A DNA stretch of 64,000 nt from Alkalicoccus halolimnae (GTDB lineage: Bacteria > Bacillota > Bacilli > Bacillales > Salisediminibacteriaceae), in NCBI RefSeq assembly GCF_008014775.2, contig NZ_CP144914.1:1550001-1614000 (forward strand). Reading direction: 5' to 3'. A program made the position numbers and the translations under genes. How positions within the stretch are numbered: position 1 is the stretch's first letter; the number at the start of each line of letters is the position of its first letter. Below are positions 31,270 through 39,369 of this stretch, one piece after another. Under the pieces are notes generated by a model that worked only from the letters and a program-made list of their open reading frames with translations, searched no databases and was not told the origin of the DNA.

Positions 31270-31510
31270 GATTTCCGATCTCCTCTTCCCGCGGGCAGGT
31301 TTCCGCTTCGTTTTGATTCTCCAATACAGAATGCCCGCTTGTTGAATCAAGAAGGTACAAAGGCAGAAGCCAGTGTCAGGGAAGAAACGCCTGCGGAAAA
31401 TAGAAAGCGGGAAGATCCATTCCGCCCGACCAAAGGAAGAACGGAATTAGCTGAGGCCGGCCCGCCCGGAAAGCGTCCCGATGGAAACGAAAGCGCACGC
31501 TTATCTATTT
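31270..31510. repeat. Possible degenerate intergenic repeat element
   Basis: GC-richer than its surroundings, with strings such as CCCGCGGGCAGGTTTCCGC and GGAAAGCGTCCCGATGGAAACG that resemble the imperfect GC-rich intergenic repeats common in halophilic Bacillaceae. The core GAAAGCG-(7-8 bases)-GAAACG recurs on the minus strand at about 39529-39556. Identification is from memory of such elements and from this partial internal match only. Confidence 0.35.
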
Positions 31511-31616
31511 TATTCTCAAGGCAGCTTTTCCAAAAAGACAGCAGTTTTTAAACAGCAACCAGGCTGATATTAGTGAGCCGGAAATAACTCAGCAGATGCA
31601 GAAAGGAGGGAAGGAT

Positions 31617-32441
31617 ATGACTCAAAAAGAAACCTTCAAAGTGCTGGAAGTGAAGAATTTACATTTCAGCTATGGCAAATTTAATGTACTGGAAGATATC
31701 AATATGAAAGTGATGCCTGGATCCTTCCTAGGGCTTGTAGGACCGAATGGATCAGGAAAGTCGACATTAATGAAGCTGATGCTCGGTCTTTTAAATCCTG
31801 ACAGAGGAGAGATTTCCCTCTTTGGAGAACCGGTGCATTCATTCAAGCAATGGAGCAGAATTGGTTTTGTGTCGCAGAAAGCCAATAGTTTCAACAGCGG
31901 CTTTCCAGCTACAGTTTTCGAAGTGGTGGCGATGGGGCTTTATGGAAAAGTAGGCTTGTTCCGCTTTTTGAAAAAACATCATAAACAAAAAGTGAAAGAA
32001 GCGATAGCTCAGGTAGGCATGGAGCAATACGAATTTCATAATATAGGAAAGCTGTCAGGAGGTCAGCAGCAGCGAATTTTTATTGCCCGGGCTCTCGTCA
32101 GTGAACCGGATTTACTAATACTTGATGAACCAACGGTGGGCGTCGATGCTCAATCTGTGAAAAACTTCTACGACATGCTTAAAGATCTGAATGTACGAAA
32201 GGGAATCACGCTTATTCTTGTTACGCACGATATTGGAGCAATGAGCGATTATGTAACGGATGTGGCCTGCTTAAATAAATGCCTGCATTTTCATGGCAAC
32301 AAAGAAACCTTTGAGGAGAAACGCGAAGAAATGATGACAGCAATGTATGGCCATGACGTAAGCGTAATTGAACATAATCATGACCATCATCACCACGACC
32401 ATGAACATGATCACGATGATTTGGATGGAGTCCGCTCATGA
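31617..32441 (+). CDS. znuC: Zinc ABC transporter ATP-binding protein with His-rich tail (ZnuC-like)
   Basis: ATPase of the zinc importer. Walker A GPNGSGKST (42-50), signature LSGGQQQRI and Walker B LLILDEP are present. The last 25 residues include a dense His/Asp tail (HNHDHHHHDHEHDHDD, about 253-268), a plausible zinc-binding or zinc-sensing appendix. Start is ATG 31617, after AAAGGAGGG; an upstream in-frame ATG at 31596 lies before that site. 274 residues. The 3' end overlaps the next permease by 4 bases. Assignment to zinc rests on linkage to zur and the Zur box. Confidence 0.9.
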   Translation: MTQKETFKVLEVKNLHFSYGKFNVLEDINMKVMPGSFLGLVGPNGSGKSTLMKLMLGLLNPDRGEISLFGEPVHSFKQWSRIGFVSQKANSFNSGFPATVFEVVAMGLYGKVGLFRFLKKHHKQKVKEAIAQVGMEQYEFHNIGKLSGGQQQRIFIARALVSEPDLLILDEPTVGVDAQSVKNFYDMLKDLNVRKGITLILVTHDIGAMSDYVTDVACLNKCLHFHGNKETFEEKREEMMTAMYGHDVSVIEHNHDHHHHDHEHDHDDLDGVRS

Positions 32442-33286
32442 TAGAAGTTTTTTTTCAATATGATTTTCTGAGGTATTCATTATTCACAAGCCTCCTGATC
32501 GGCCTGCTAGCCCCTCTCATAGGGGTGTTTATCGTTGTCAGGCGTCTTTCCCTGATGGCTGATGCTCTTTCCCATATTACTCTTACTGGAATTGCGTTCA
32601 GTATGCTTCTCGGCCGGTATTCGACCTTTTTTGCGGGACTGAACCCGGTTTATATGGGAATGATATTTGCTGTGACCGGCTCCGTAATGATTGAAAAACT
32701 TCGGCATACGTACAGATATTATAAAGAGCTGGCTATTCCAATTATCCTCTCTTCCGGAATTGGAGTAGGAGTAGTGTTTATTTCCCTCGCTGACGGCTTC
32801 ACTACCGACTTATTTAATTATTTGTTTGGCAGCGTGGCAGCTATTACACAGACGGACTTCGTTATCGTATTAATTCTTACTTCTATCGTTGCTGTTCTGC
32901 TCATTCTTTTTTATAAAGAATTGTTTTTCCTCAGTTTTGATGAAGAACAGGCTGTTATTTCAGGCCTTCCCCGACGCTCGCTGCATTTTATGTTTATTAT
33001 CATTACAGCGGTCGTTATCGGCATGTCGATGCAGATAGTAGGGATACTTTTAGTCTCAGCTCTAATGACGCTGCCGGTGGCTGCTGCGATGAGGCTTGCC
33101 TCTTCATTTAAACAAATGTTTTTATTCGCGGTTATTATCGGAGAGTTTTCTGTTTTGTCCGGACTTTTCGCTTCTTTTCACGCTGACGTTGCCCCGGGAG
33201 GGATGATCGTCGTTATAAACGTTATTCTTTTATTGATTATTCTTTTTCTAACTTCCGGTAAATTTTTTGCAAACAAGGTCGGGTGA
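32438..33286 (+). CDS. znuB: Zinc ABC transporter permease 1 (ZnuB-like)
   Basis: ABC-3 family membrane subunit with about eight helices; family motif RRLSLMADALSHITLTGIA near residue 36 and GILLVSALMTLPVAAAMRL near residue 206. 282 residues. ATGA overlap with the ATPase gene before it and GTGA overlap with the second permease after it. It closely resembles its neighbour (same motif order), so the pair likely forms a heterodimeric channel. Confidence 0.88.
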   Translation: MIEVFFQYDFLRYSLFTSLLIGLLAPLIGVFIVVRRLSLMADALSHITLTGIAFSMLLGRYSTFFAGLNPVYMGMIFAVTGSVMIEKLRHTYRYYKELAIPIILSSGIGVGVVFISLADGFTTDLFNYLFGSVAAITQTDFVIVLILTSIVAVLLILFYKELFFLSFDEEQAVISGLPRRSLHFMFIIITAVVIGMSMQIVGILLVSALMTLPVAAAMRLASSFKQMFLFAVIIGEFSVLSGLFASFHADVAPGGMIVVINVILLLIILFLTSGKFFANKVG

Positions 33287-34152
33287 GGACAGTGGAATTA
33301 TTTCAGCAGTTAACATTTTTGGAAAGAGGAATTCTGGCAGGTTTATTAATTGGATTTATCAGTCCGCTGATCGGCTCCTTCCTGCTGGTGCGGAGGATGA
33401 CTATAATTTCCGAGGGTCTTTCCCACGTTACATTGACGGGTATTACAGCTGGAGTTCTGCTGATGCAGACGACTACTATATTTGCTGCATTAAATCCTCT
33501 CTATATGGGCTTTTTATTTTCGCTCGGCGGATCTCTTCTGATTGAAAAGCTGCGTCAGGCTTATAAAAATTTTCAGGAGCTTGCTGTTCCAATTATTTTG
33601 TCCGCCGGAGTAGGTTTGAGCGCACTGATGATAAGTATTGCAGAGACTGGATATACTGAATGGTACGGCTATTTGTTTGGAAGTATAATTACCGTTTCGC
33701 TGAATGATCTGTTTTTCATCTTGTTAACAGGCATCATCAGCCTTATTATAATTCTGCTTTTCTACAAAGAACTATTGTCTATTTCTTTTGATCAGGAATT
33801 TGCTTCGACGTCTGGAATATCGGTTAAAAAAATCAATTTTGTATTTTCTTTATTAATAGCACTGGTAATCTCCATGTCGATGAAAATAGTAGGAATACTG
33901 CTGGTTGGAGCATTGATTACGCTTCCCGTGGCAGCAGCCATCCTATTTGCAAAAAGTTTCCGTCACGTGCTTATACTTGGTATTATATTTGGAGAGGCAT
34001 CTGTAATTGGAGGAATTGTTTCTTCCTACTATTTTAATGTAGCAACCGGCGGAATGATTGTGGTTACCGGGATAACGATTTTACTGGCATCAGCAGCAGT
34101 GAAAAAGCTGCAGGAAAACCGAAGAGGCAATACAGAGGAGGGAATTTCATGA
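33283..34152 (+). CDS. Zinc ABC transporter permease 2 (ZnuB-like paralogue)
   Basis: Second ABC-3 permease, a tandem paralogue of the one before (RRMTIISEGLSHVTLTGIT near 37, GILLVGALITLPVAAAIL near 208). 289 residues, about eight helices. Start is GTG 33283 (4-base overlap) or GTG 33292, which has GAGG just upstream; I cannot decide. No solute-binding protein gene is present in the cluster. Overlaps zur by 4 bases. Confidence 0.85.
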   Translation: MRTVELFQQLTFLERGILAGLLIGFISPLIGSFLLVRRMTIISEGLSHVTLTGITAGVLLMQTTTIFAALNPLYMGFLFSLGGSLLIEKLRQAYKNFQELAVPIILSAGVGLSALMISIAETGYTEWYGYLFGSIITVSLNDLFFILLTGIISLIIILLFYKELLSISFDQEFASTSGISVKKINFVFSLLIALVISMSMKIVGILLVGALITLPVAAAILFAKSFRHVLILGIIFGEASVIGGIVSSYYFNVATGGMIVVTGITILLASAAVKKLQENRRGNTEEGIS

Positions 34153-34574
34153 ACGTACAGGAGGCAATGCAGCGTCTGAAAGATAAAGGCTACAAATATA
34201 CGGATAAACGTCAGGATATGCTTCAGCTGTTTTCGGATGAAAGTCGTTATCTTGCAGCTAAGGATGTGCTGGAAGCGATGCAGAAAGAACATGACGGGAT
34301 GAGTTTTGATACAATTTACAGAAATTTATCCCTGTTTACGGATCTGGGAATTTTAGAAGGGACAGAATTAAATGGAGAGAAACGGTTTCGTTTTTCCTGC
34401 TCGGTCGACGAACATCATCACCATGTGATCTGTCTTGACTGTGGGAAAACTAAGCATATACACCATTGTCCAATGGATGATGAACCGGTCCGTTCCAGCG
34501 GTTTCGAAGTGGTAGGGCATAAATTCGAAATATACGGCTACTGCGAAGAATGCAAAGCGCCAGCTGCACAGTGA
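34149..34574 (+). CDS. zur: Zinc uptake regulator Zur (Fur family)
   Basis: Zinc-responsive repressor. N-terminal winged helix (DKGYKYTDKRQDMLQLF, SFDTIYRNLSLF) and C-terminal dimerisation domain with the HHHH cluster, CLDCGK and YCEEC zinc-binding cysteines. Residue order matches B. subtilis Zur over the whole 141 residues. GGAGGG precedes ATG 34149, which overlaps the permease. Being last in the zinc operon behind a Zur box implies autoregulation. Confidence 0.95.
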   Translation: MNVQEAMQRLKDKGYKYTDKRQDMLQLFSDESRYLAAKDVLEAMQKEHDGMSFDTIYRNLSLFTDLGILEGTELNGEKRFRFSCSVDEHHHHVICLDCGKTKHIHHCPMDDEPVRSSGFEVVGHKFEIYGYCEECKAPAAQ

Positions 34575-34652
34575 ACCAGCGTGTGGAGGCAGGAAGCAGT
34601 TTTAATTGAACAGAAAAGGACGTTTTGACCGCCGGTTACGGACATGAACAGC

Positions 34653-34693
34653 AAAAACCCTTCATGATGAAAATTCATCATGAAGGGTTTTTT
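34653..34693. terminator. Terminator between zur and yqfW
   Basis: AAAACCCTTCATGATGA pairs perfectly with TCATCATGAAGGGTTTT around AAAT, with A- and T-runs outside. Serves the convergent zur (+) and yqfW (-). Confidence 0.93.
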
Positions 34694-34727
34694 GATTCTG
34701 ATACTGCTTTATCGGCTTAATTTGGTC

Positions 34728-35312
34728 CTACTTTGTAGTCGGAGAAGGCACAAAAATATTTTCAACAATATGTTCTGCGTGAAGCCAGTTTTTAGCGCGG
34801 TAAACATTTTCGGGAACTGTCATCTGGTTATAGGGAGTTTCCATTAATATAACCGGAATATGAAAGGTTTCGGCAATGTTAACCGCATTATCGTGTTTAT
34901 CTTCAAAAAATAAATCAACTTTATGCTCTTTAACGGCTTCCAGTTTATTATGCTGTCCGAGAAGTTCAATATGGTCATAAGGTACTTCTAATTTGTGAAA
35001 CCAATCCTGGGTAATATGAAATAGATGGTCCGGTCTTGCACTGATATAAAATAATTCATATTGGTTTGTCCACTTATGAAGAATCTCACGAGCATTTTCA
35101 GCGGGAATAGATTTACGGTAAAGCATCGATTCGTGTTTCTGCATCCATGTCCAGAATTCTTTTTCTGTTATTTCCAGGGCTTTGGTCAGGTCATAATCAA
35201 CAATATCTTCAAGCGTTAAATTTTTATCGAAATGTTCATTTAAGTGCGGGATAAATGTTGCTGGATCTGTTACAGTGCCGTCAATATCAATCCCAAATCG
35301 ATATTTCGCCAT
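34728..35312 (-). CDS. yqfW: Putative HAD-family 5'(3')-nucleotidase YqfW
   Basis: HAD-superfamily phosphatase of the bacterial 5'(3')-deoxyribonucleotidase-like group. Motif I FGIDIDGTVTD (residues 5-15), motif II ISAR, and motif III/IV FFEDKHDNA near 145. 194 residues from ATG 35312, which has GAGGTG upstream; an in-frame earlier ATG has none. In B. subtilis yqfW also neighbours zur. Substrate is not proven for the family. Confidence 0.87.
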   Translation of the reverse strand: MAKYRFGIDIDGTVTDPATFIPHLNEHFDKNLTLEDIVDYDLTKALEITEKEFWTWMQKHESMLYRKSIPAENAREILHKWTNQYELFYISARPDHLFHITQDWFHKLEVPYDHIELLGQHNKLEAVKEHKVDLFFEDKHDNAVNIAETFHIPVILMETPYNQMTVPENVYRAKNWLHAEHIVENIFVPSPTTK

Positions 35313-35390
35313 AATTTTCACCTCACTTTGTTCATACACACTGAAAGTATTATCTCATATTTAGACCTGATCTGCACAGGGAGGAAAATT

Positions 35391-35430
35391 AAAAAAGCTC
35401 TCCCCGCCTGATTTAGTGGGGAGAGCTTTT
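35391..35430 (-). terminator. Terminator of ispG
   Basis: AAAAGCTCTCCCC / GGGGAGAGCTTTT inverted repeat directly after the ispG stop, giving a T-run on the minus strand. Confidence 0.92.
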
Positions 35431-35435
35431 CTGAT

Positions 35436-36557
35436 TTATGCTTTTTGTTCCTGTTCCTTTTCTTTAGCAAGCCGTTCTTTTTCATAGTGAGCTTCTGCCA
35501 GTTTATCAATTTCAATTTTCAGTTCTTCCACCATTGTTTCTTCAGGCACTTTACGGATGGTTTTACCCTTCATAAAGAGGAGGCCTTCGCCGCGAGCTCC
35601 GGCAATACCTATATCGGCCTCTTTAGCTTCACCAGGACCGTTTACCGCACAGCCTAATACAGAAACTTTAATCGGTGCATGGATATTCTGTAAATATTCT
35701 TCTACTTCATTGGCAATGCTGATCAGATCGATTTCAATTCTGCCGCATGTTGGACAGGAAACAAGTGTTGCGGCGTTAGCTGCAAGACCAAAGCTTTTCA
35801 GCAGTTCTTTTTGAACTTTAATCTCTTCAACAGGGTCAGCGCTTAATGAAATGCGCATCGTGTTACCGATACCTTTTTGAAGAAGAACTCCCAGACCGGC
35901 TGAACTTTTCACTGTTCCGGCAAACAACGTACCCGACTCGGTAATTCCGAGATGGAGAGGGTAATCAAATGCTTCTGCTGCTTTTTCGTAAGCTTCAATA
36001 GCAAGGTGCACATCAGATGCTTTCATGGATACGATAATATCGTAAAAACCGAGATCTTCAAGAATCTTTATATGATGGAGCGCACTTTCAACCATTCCGT
36101 CAGCTGTAGGGTACCCGTACTTATCAAGGATACGTTTTTCAAGAGAGCCTGCATTTACCCCGATTCGAATCGGAATGCCCTTTGCCTTTGCTGCATTGAC
36201 GACGGCTTCCACTTTTTCTTTTCTGCCGATATTACCAGGGTTAATACGGATTTTATCCGCGCCGCCTTCGATAGCTTTAAGTGCCATCTTATAGTCAAAA
36301 TGAATATCTACAACGAGTGGGATATTAATTCTTTTCTTTATCTCCGGTATGGCCTCTGCATCTTCCATATTCGGACATGCTACGCGGACAATCTGACAGC
36401 CTGCTTCTTCCAAACGGAGAATTTCTGCTACAGTAGCTTCTACATCGTGAGTTTTTGACATTGTCATACTCTGCATAATTACTTCGTCACTTCCGCCGAT
36501 TGTCAACGGTCCGACTTTAACCGGCCGAGTGTCTTTCCTGTGTGTAAACTGGGTCAT
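35436..36557 (-). CDS. ispG: 4-hydroxy-3-methylbut-2-en-1-yl diphosphate synthase (IspG/GcpE)
   Basis: Penultimate enzyme of the MEP pathway, an [4Fe-4S] enzyme. TIM-barrel start [12 protein letters not shown] with [10 protein letters not shown]; cluster cysteines in SCPTCGR and [11 protein letters not shown] near the C-terminus. 373 residues, then a charged tail (KEKEQEQKA). Minus-strand ribosome site AAAGGGG lies upstream of the ATG at 36557. Works with IspH (21355-22314). Confidence 0.96.
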   Translation of the reverse strand: MTQFTHRKDTRPVKVGPLTIGGSDEVIMQSMTMSKTHDVEATVAEILRLEEAGCQIVRVACPNMEDAEAIPEIKKRINIPLVVDIHFDYKMALKAIEGGADKIRINPGNIGRKEKVEAVVNAAKAKGIPIRIGVNAGSLEKRILDKYGYPTADGMVESALHHIKILEDLGFYDIIVSMKASDVHLAIEAYEKAAEAFDYPLHLGITESGTLFAGTVKSSAGLGVLLQKGIGNTMRISLSADPVEEIKVQKELLKSFGLAANAATLVSCPTCGRIEIDLISIANEVEEYLQNIHAPIKVSVLGCAVNGPGEAKEADIGIAGARGEGLLFMKGKTIRKVPEETMVEELKIEIDKLAEAHYEKERLAKEKEQEQKA

Positions 36558-36713
36558 TATTCATCATCGCCCCTTTATAGTCTTCGAACGAATAAACGTT
36601 TAGGTTCAAAATACATTGTAACAACGGCACCCGTAACTTACAAGCTCTCTGCACCTTGTAAATTGTAAATATTGTATGAAGAAAAAGAAAAAATCATCAG
36701 GTGAAACATCAGG

Positions 36714-36739
36714 TGAAACTTTTTTAAGTTATCATCGTC
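36714..36739 (+). promoter_or_regulatory. Candidate ECF sigma (SigM-type) promoter
   Basis: TGAAAC (36714-36719), exactly 16 bases, CGTC (36736-36739), which is the SigM consensus of B. subtilis. It lies about 78 bases upstream of the DUF1002 gene; the B. subtilis DUF1002 gene ypuA is, to my knowledge, in the SigM regulon. Confidence 0.7.
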
Positions 36740-36816
36740 TAAAAGTTTGTAAGACATTAACGAATACAGAATTGTACTATTTTTACAGTTCAGATAATTT
36801 AAAACGGGGGATGAAC

Positions 36817-37710
36817 ATGTACCAGTCTATTAAAGTAGGATTAATCGCATTTACGGCATGGTTTGCTTTTGCTTCAACAGCGGGCGCGGATGCTATGACG
36901 GGAGAAGAAATTATTACGCTGGGAGAAGATTTAAATCCACAGCAGCAGGAAGAACTGTTAAGTGAAATGGGAGCTTCAGAAGAAGAGACAACAATTATTT
37001 CTGTAACGAACGAGGAAGAGCATAAATACTTAGGCGATCATATAGATGCTTCCGTTATCGGTACTAAAGCTCTTTCTTCCTCGAAAATAACGATGAAAGA
37101 AAGTGGTTCAGGAATCAATGTAGAAACAAACCGTATTACGTGGGTATCGGAAGGCATGTATGCCAATGCTTTAATCACGGCAGGAATAGAGGACGCTGAT
37201 ATTTATGTGACAGCTCCTTTTGATGTGTCCGGCACAGGAGCTTTGACTGGTTTAATTAAGGCATACGAAGAAAGTACAGAGGAAAGTATTCCCGAAGAGC
37301 AGAAACAGACAGCGAACGAAGAACTGGTGAAAACCGCAGAGCTGGGTGAAGAGTATGGAATGGAAGATGCTGCCGAGCTGATGGCCCGGGTAAAAGAAGC
37401 AATAGCAGAAGAGAATATCGAAACAGAAGAAGATCTTCGTGCTCTGATTCAAAGAGTGGCAGAGGAACTTGATATGAATATAACAGATGAGGAACTGGAA
37501 AGTCTGGTTTCATTGTTTGACAGAATTAAGGGGTTAAATATTGACTGGGATCAAGTGAAAAATCAGCTTGGTGACATTAGTGATAACATAAGTGGTTTTG
37601 TTGAAAGTGAGGAAGGACAAAGCATGCTTCAGTCAATGATTAACTTTTTCCATTCTTTGCTCGACATAGTTTCGGGCTGGTTTGAATCCGACACTGCTTC
37701 AACGAAATAA
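36817..37710 (+). CDS. Secreted DUF1002 protein (YpuA-like)
   Basis: Exported protein of unknown biochemistry. A signal peptide (about 1-23, ending near ASTAGADA) is followed by the DUF1002 domain (GEEIITLGEDLNPQQQ, then VSEGMYANALITAGIEDADIYVTAPFDVSGTGALTGL-type core, given here only in outline) and a very acidic helical C-terminal half. I chose ATG 36817 (6 bases after GGGGG); ATG 36811 abuts that site and a longer frame from 36676 has no ribosome site. 297 residues. The SigM-type promoter points to a role in cell-envelope stress. Confidence 0.87.
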   Translation: MYQSIKVGLIAFTAWFAFASTAGADAMTGEEIITLGEDLNPQQQEELLSEMGASEEETTIISVTNEEEHKYLGDHIDASVIGTKALSSSKITMKESGSGINVETNRITWVSEGMYANALITAGIEDADIYVTAPFDVSGTGALTGLIKAYEESTEESIPEEQKQTANEELVKTAELGEEYGMEDAAELMARVKEAIAEENIETEEDLRALIQRVAEELDMNITDEELESLVSLFDRIKGLNIDWDQVKNQLGDISDNISGFVESEEGQSMLQSMINFFHSLLDIVSGWFESDTASTK

Positions 37711-37730
37711 TCAGGCCCTGACCGGCTGAA

Positions 37731-37780
37731 TAAAAACAAGCTGCCTTTACGACTATGTTGTGAAGGCAGCTTGTTTTTAT
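37731..37780 (+). terminator. Terminator after the DUF1002 gene
   Basis: Perfect 18-bp arms (ATAAAAACAAGCTGCCTT / AAGGCAGCTTGTTTTTAT) about 20 bases after the stop. Confidence 0.9.
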
Positions 37781-37857
37781 TTGAAAGATCTTCAGTGATC
37801 GGGCATGTTTGTCCACTCTGACCGTACACTTCTATTTTGCAGCCTTACTTTATTTTT

Positions 37858-37883
37858 TGAAACTTTTTCGTTGAACGTTCGTA
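37858..37883 (+). promoter_or_regulatory. SigW-type promoter of the second nfeD gene
   Basis: TGAAAC (37858-37863), 16 bases, CGTA (37880-37883): an exact match to the SigW consensus. In B. subtilis the nfeD-type operon yuaF-floT-yuaI is SigW-dependent, so biology and motif agree. Confidence 0.82.
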
Positions 37884-37946
37884 CGTGATATAAAGAGTAG
37901 ATATCTGGTAAAATGAAATTGTAAGATAGAGAAGGAGTGACGATAT

Positions 37947-38618
37947 ATGGGATTATTAGATATGTCCGTAATAGGGTTTTTCGTAGTTTTCATTGCTACA
38001 TTATTCATTTTTGGTGAAATAATGGTAAAAGCGAAAGGACTTTTTGCAGTTATCGGCATCGTTCTTATGACTTTGTACTTCTCCTACCATTTGACTCCCG
38101 GGGACAGTATGTGGGTTGTCGTTCTTTATGTACTAGGACTGATCTTAATAATTTTTGATGGAAAAGTTACGACTGACGGAACGATAGCAGGAATAGGTGT
38201 ATTACTTATGATTTTAGGACTTGCACTTCCTGCACCTTCCTTCACTTACGGCCTTCTGGTAGGTATGGCTTTTGTTGCCGCGGCACCGGTTTCCTTTCTG
38301 TTCACGAAAGTTTTTTCATCCAGAACCATGTGGGATAAAATGCTGTTAAAAGACAGGTTGACAGATGAGGAAGGTTACAGCTCGATGAATACGTCCTATA
38401 AAGAACTCATAGGAAAAGAAGGCACTGCTAAAACTCCTTTCAGACCTACAGGAACAGTTGAAATAGAAGGTAAATTTTACAGTGCAACAACTGATAATTT
38501 CTGGCTCGAAGAAGAAAAGAAAGTGAAAGTCGTATCAGCTGACGGGACAAGAATCGTTGTCAGTCCATTAGAGGAAGCAGAGAAAGCGGAAAAGGCTGAA
38601 GAGATCCATCAGTCATAA
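37947..38618 (+). CDS. NfeD-like membrane protein (NfeD1a type, no protease domain)
   Basis: Short NfeD homologue: four to five transmembrane segments in residues 1-120, then a C-terminal OB-fold domain (about 140-205: GKEGTAKTPFRPTGTVEIEG ... VVSADGTRIVV). The protease domain of the long form at 69-1409 is absent. 223 residues, with a Glu/Lys-rich end. RBS GAAGGAG before ATG 37947. No flotillin gene is next to it, unlike the usual pairing, so it may serve FloA encoded at 1430-2443. Confidence 0.88.
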   Translation: MGLLDMSVIGFFVVFIATLFIFGEIMVKAKGLFAVIGIVLMTLYFSYHLTPGDSMWVVVLYVLGLILIIFDGKVTTDGTIAGIGVLLMILGLALPAPSFTYGLLVGMAFVAAAPVSFLFTKVFSSRTMWDKMLLKDRLTDEEGYSSMNTSYKELIGKEGTAKTPFRPTGTVEIEGKFYSATTDNFWLEEEKKVKVVSADGTRIVVSPLEEAEKAEKAEEIHQS

Positions 38619-38623
38619 ATTAA

Positions 38624-38665
38624 AAACCAGGAGGCTCATCCAATTAAGGATGAGCCTCCTGGTTT
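38624..38665. terminator. Bidirectional terminator between nfeD2 and a SinR-like gene
   Basis: Perfect 18-bp inverted repeat (AAACCAGGAGGCTCATCC / GGATGAGCCTCCTGGTTT) which overlaps the stop codon of the minus-strand regulator. Confidence 0.93.
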
Positions 38666-38894
38666 ATGAATGAATCCTGCCTTTCTCCTCGTCCTCATCC
38701 TCATCCATCACTTTGTCCATAGGAATATCAAGAACGGTAAACAGGCGTTTAACTATAGTGATGGACGGATTTTTCTTTTGATTTCTTTCCAGGTAGCTTA
38801 AATAAGATTTTGAGACGCCTGTTCGTCTTGACAACTGCGATAGTGTCCAGCCTTTTCTTTTTCTTTCGTAACGAATTAAATCTCCTATGCTCAT
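38664..38894 (-). CDS. Small XRE-family regulator, HTH only (SinR/SlrR-like)
   Basis: 76-residue DNA-binding protein: HTH covers residues 4-60 (LIRYERKRKGWTLSQLSRRT, GVSKSYLSYLERN), followed by a short acidic tail (DEDEDEEKG). It lacks the SinI-like dimerisation domain seen in its neighbour, so it could bind DNA as a weak dimer or act in concert with it. ATG 38894 is 8 bases after AAAGGGG; TTG 38897 is an alternative. A clear promoter lies at 38924-38952. Confidence 0.85.
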   Translation of the reverse strand: MSIGDLIRYERKRKGWTLSQLSRRTGVSKSYLSYLERNQKKNPSITIVKRLFTVLDIPMDKVMDEDEDEEKGRIHS

Positions 38895-38923
38895 CAATAA
38901 TGCCCCTTTCTGATCTTTCGTTC

Positions 38924-38952
38924 ATTATAACGCACGTTCGCTATAAAGTAAA
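38924..38952 (-). promoter_or_regulatory. Promoter and probable autoregulatory operator of the small XRE gene
   Basis: On the minus strand TTTACT, 17 bases, TATAAT. The spacer contains the palindrome AACGTGCGTT (plus-strand 38929-38938), and half-sites CGTTC recur at 38919-38923 and 38936-38940. This is a typical layout for an XRE repressor acting on its own gene. Confidence 0.6.
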
Positions 38953-39039
38953 TAATAATTTGAAAAAACTTACATTGAGAACGAAAAAGGGACTAAAGTG
39001 TCTGCTGCAGAGAACAGCAGACACGTATAAAATAGTAGA

Positions 39040-39369
39040 TTATTTCTGTTTCATTTTCCATTTATTATATTCCAGAAAATCACGGAATTCTTCTTTGGAT
39101 ACTCCTGAATTCATTGCTTCAGATATCAGCTGCTGCCATTCATCGTCCAGCGCTGCGGCTTCATCTTCTGCTGAAGCATCTTTTAAAAGAGCATTCATAT
39201 TTACATCGAGCACAGATGCGATTTTTTCCAGAAATTGAATGGAGGGATTGGACTGCAGGTCTCTTTCGATCGCGCTGAGATAAGATTTAGCGACTCCGGC
39301 CCGATCGGCGAGTTCACTCATAGTCAATCCTCTGGCTTTTCTGTATTCCCGGACTCTTGCTCCAATCAT
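39040..39369 (-). CDS. SinR/SlrR-like XRE regulator with SinI-type dimerisation domain
   Basis: 109 residues. N-terminal HTH (IGARVREYRKARGLTMSELA, GVAKSYLSAIERDLQSNPS, residues 2-62) and a C-terminal Sin domain (DDEWQQLISEAMNSGVSKEE ... FLEYNKWK, about 73-105) that aligns with SinR. In B. subtilis SinR represses biofilm matrix and motility-switch genes and is antagonised by SinI. No sinI is seen here. ATG 39369 has GGAGGTGA 6 bases upstream; the GTG at 39378 overlaps that site. Confidence 0.9.
   Translation of the reverse strand: MIGARVREYRKARGLTMSELADRAGVAKSYLSAIERDLQSNPSIQFLEKIASVLDVNMNALLKDASAEDEAAALDDEWQQLISEAMNSGVSKEEFRDFLEYNKWKMKQK

Larger units (their letters stand above)
30867..31616. 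other. 750-base divergent intergenic region between ppx and the zinc ABC operon
   Basis: No credible gene. It contains a TATAAT for ppx on the minus strand (30898-30903), two 10-bp direct repeats ATACATTTAC 21 bp apart (30925-30934, 30946-30955), a near-perfect Zur box (30994-31008) with TATACT at 31010-31015, and from about 31270 to 31510 a GC-richer tract that looks like an intergenic repeat remnant. The zinc operon leader would be about 600 bases. Confidence 0.6.

Noticed and set aside
31169-31551. Frames of 63 (minus) and 70 (plus) codons in the ppx-znuC gap
   Set aside because: Both lie in the repeat-like tract, lack ribosome sites and have low-complexity charged sequence.
37868-37886. 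GAACGTTCGTACG read as an operator shared with the small XRE gene
   Set aside because: It is better explained as part of the SigW-type promoter (spacer and CGTA); the similarity to AACGTGCGTT is partial.
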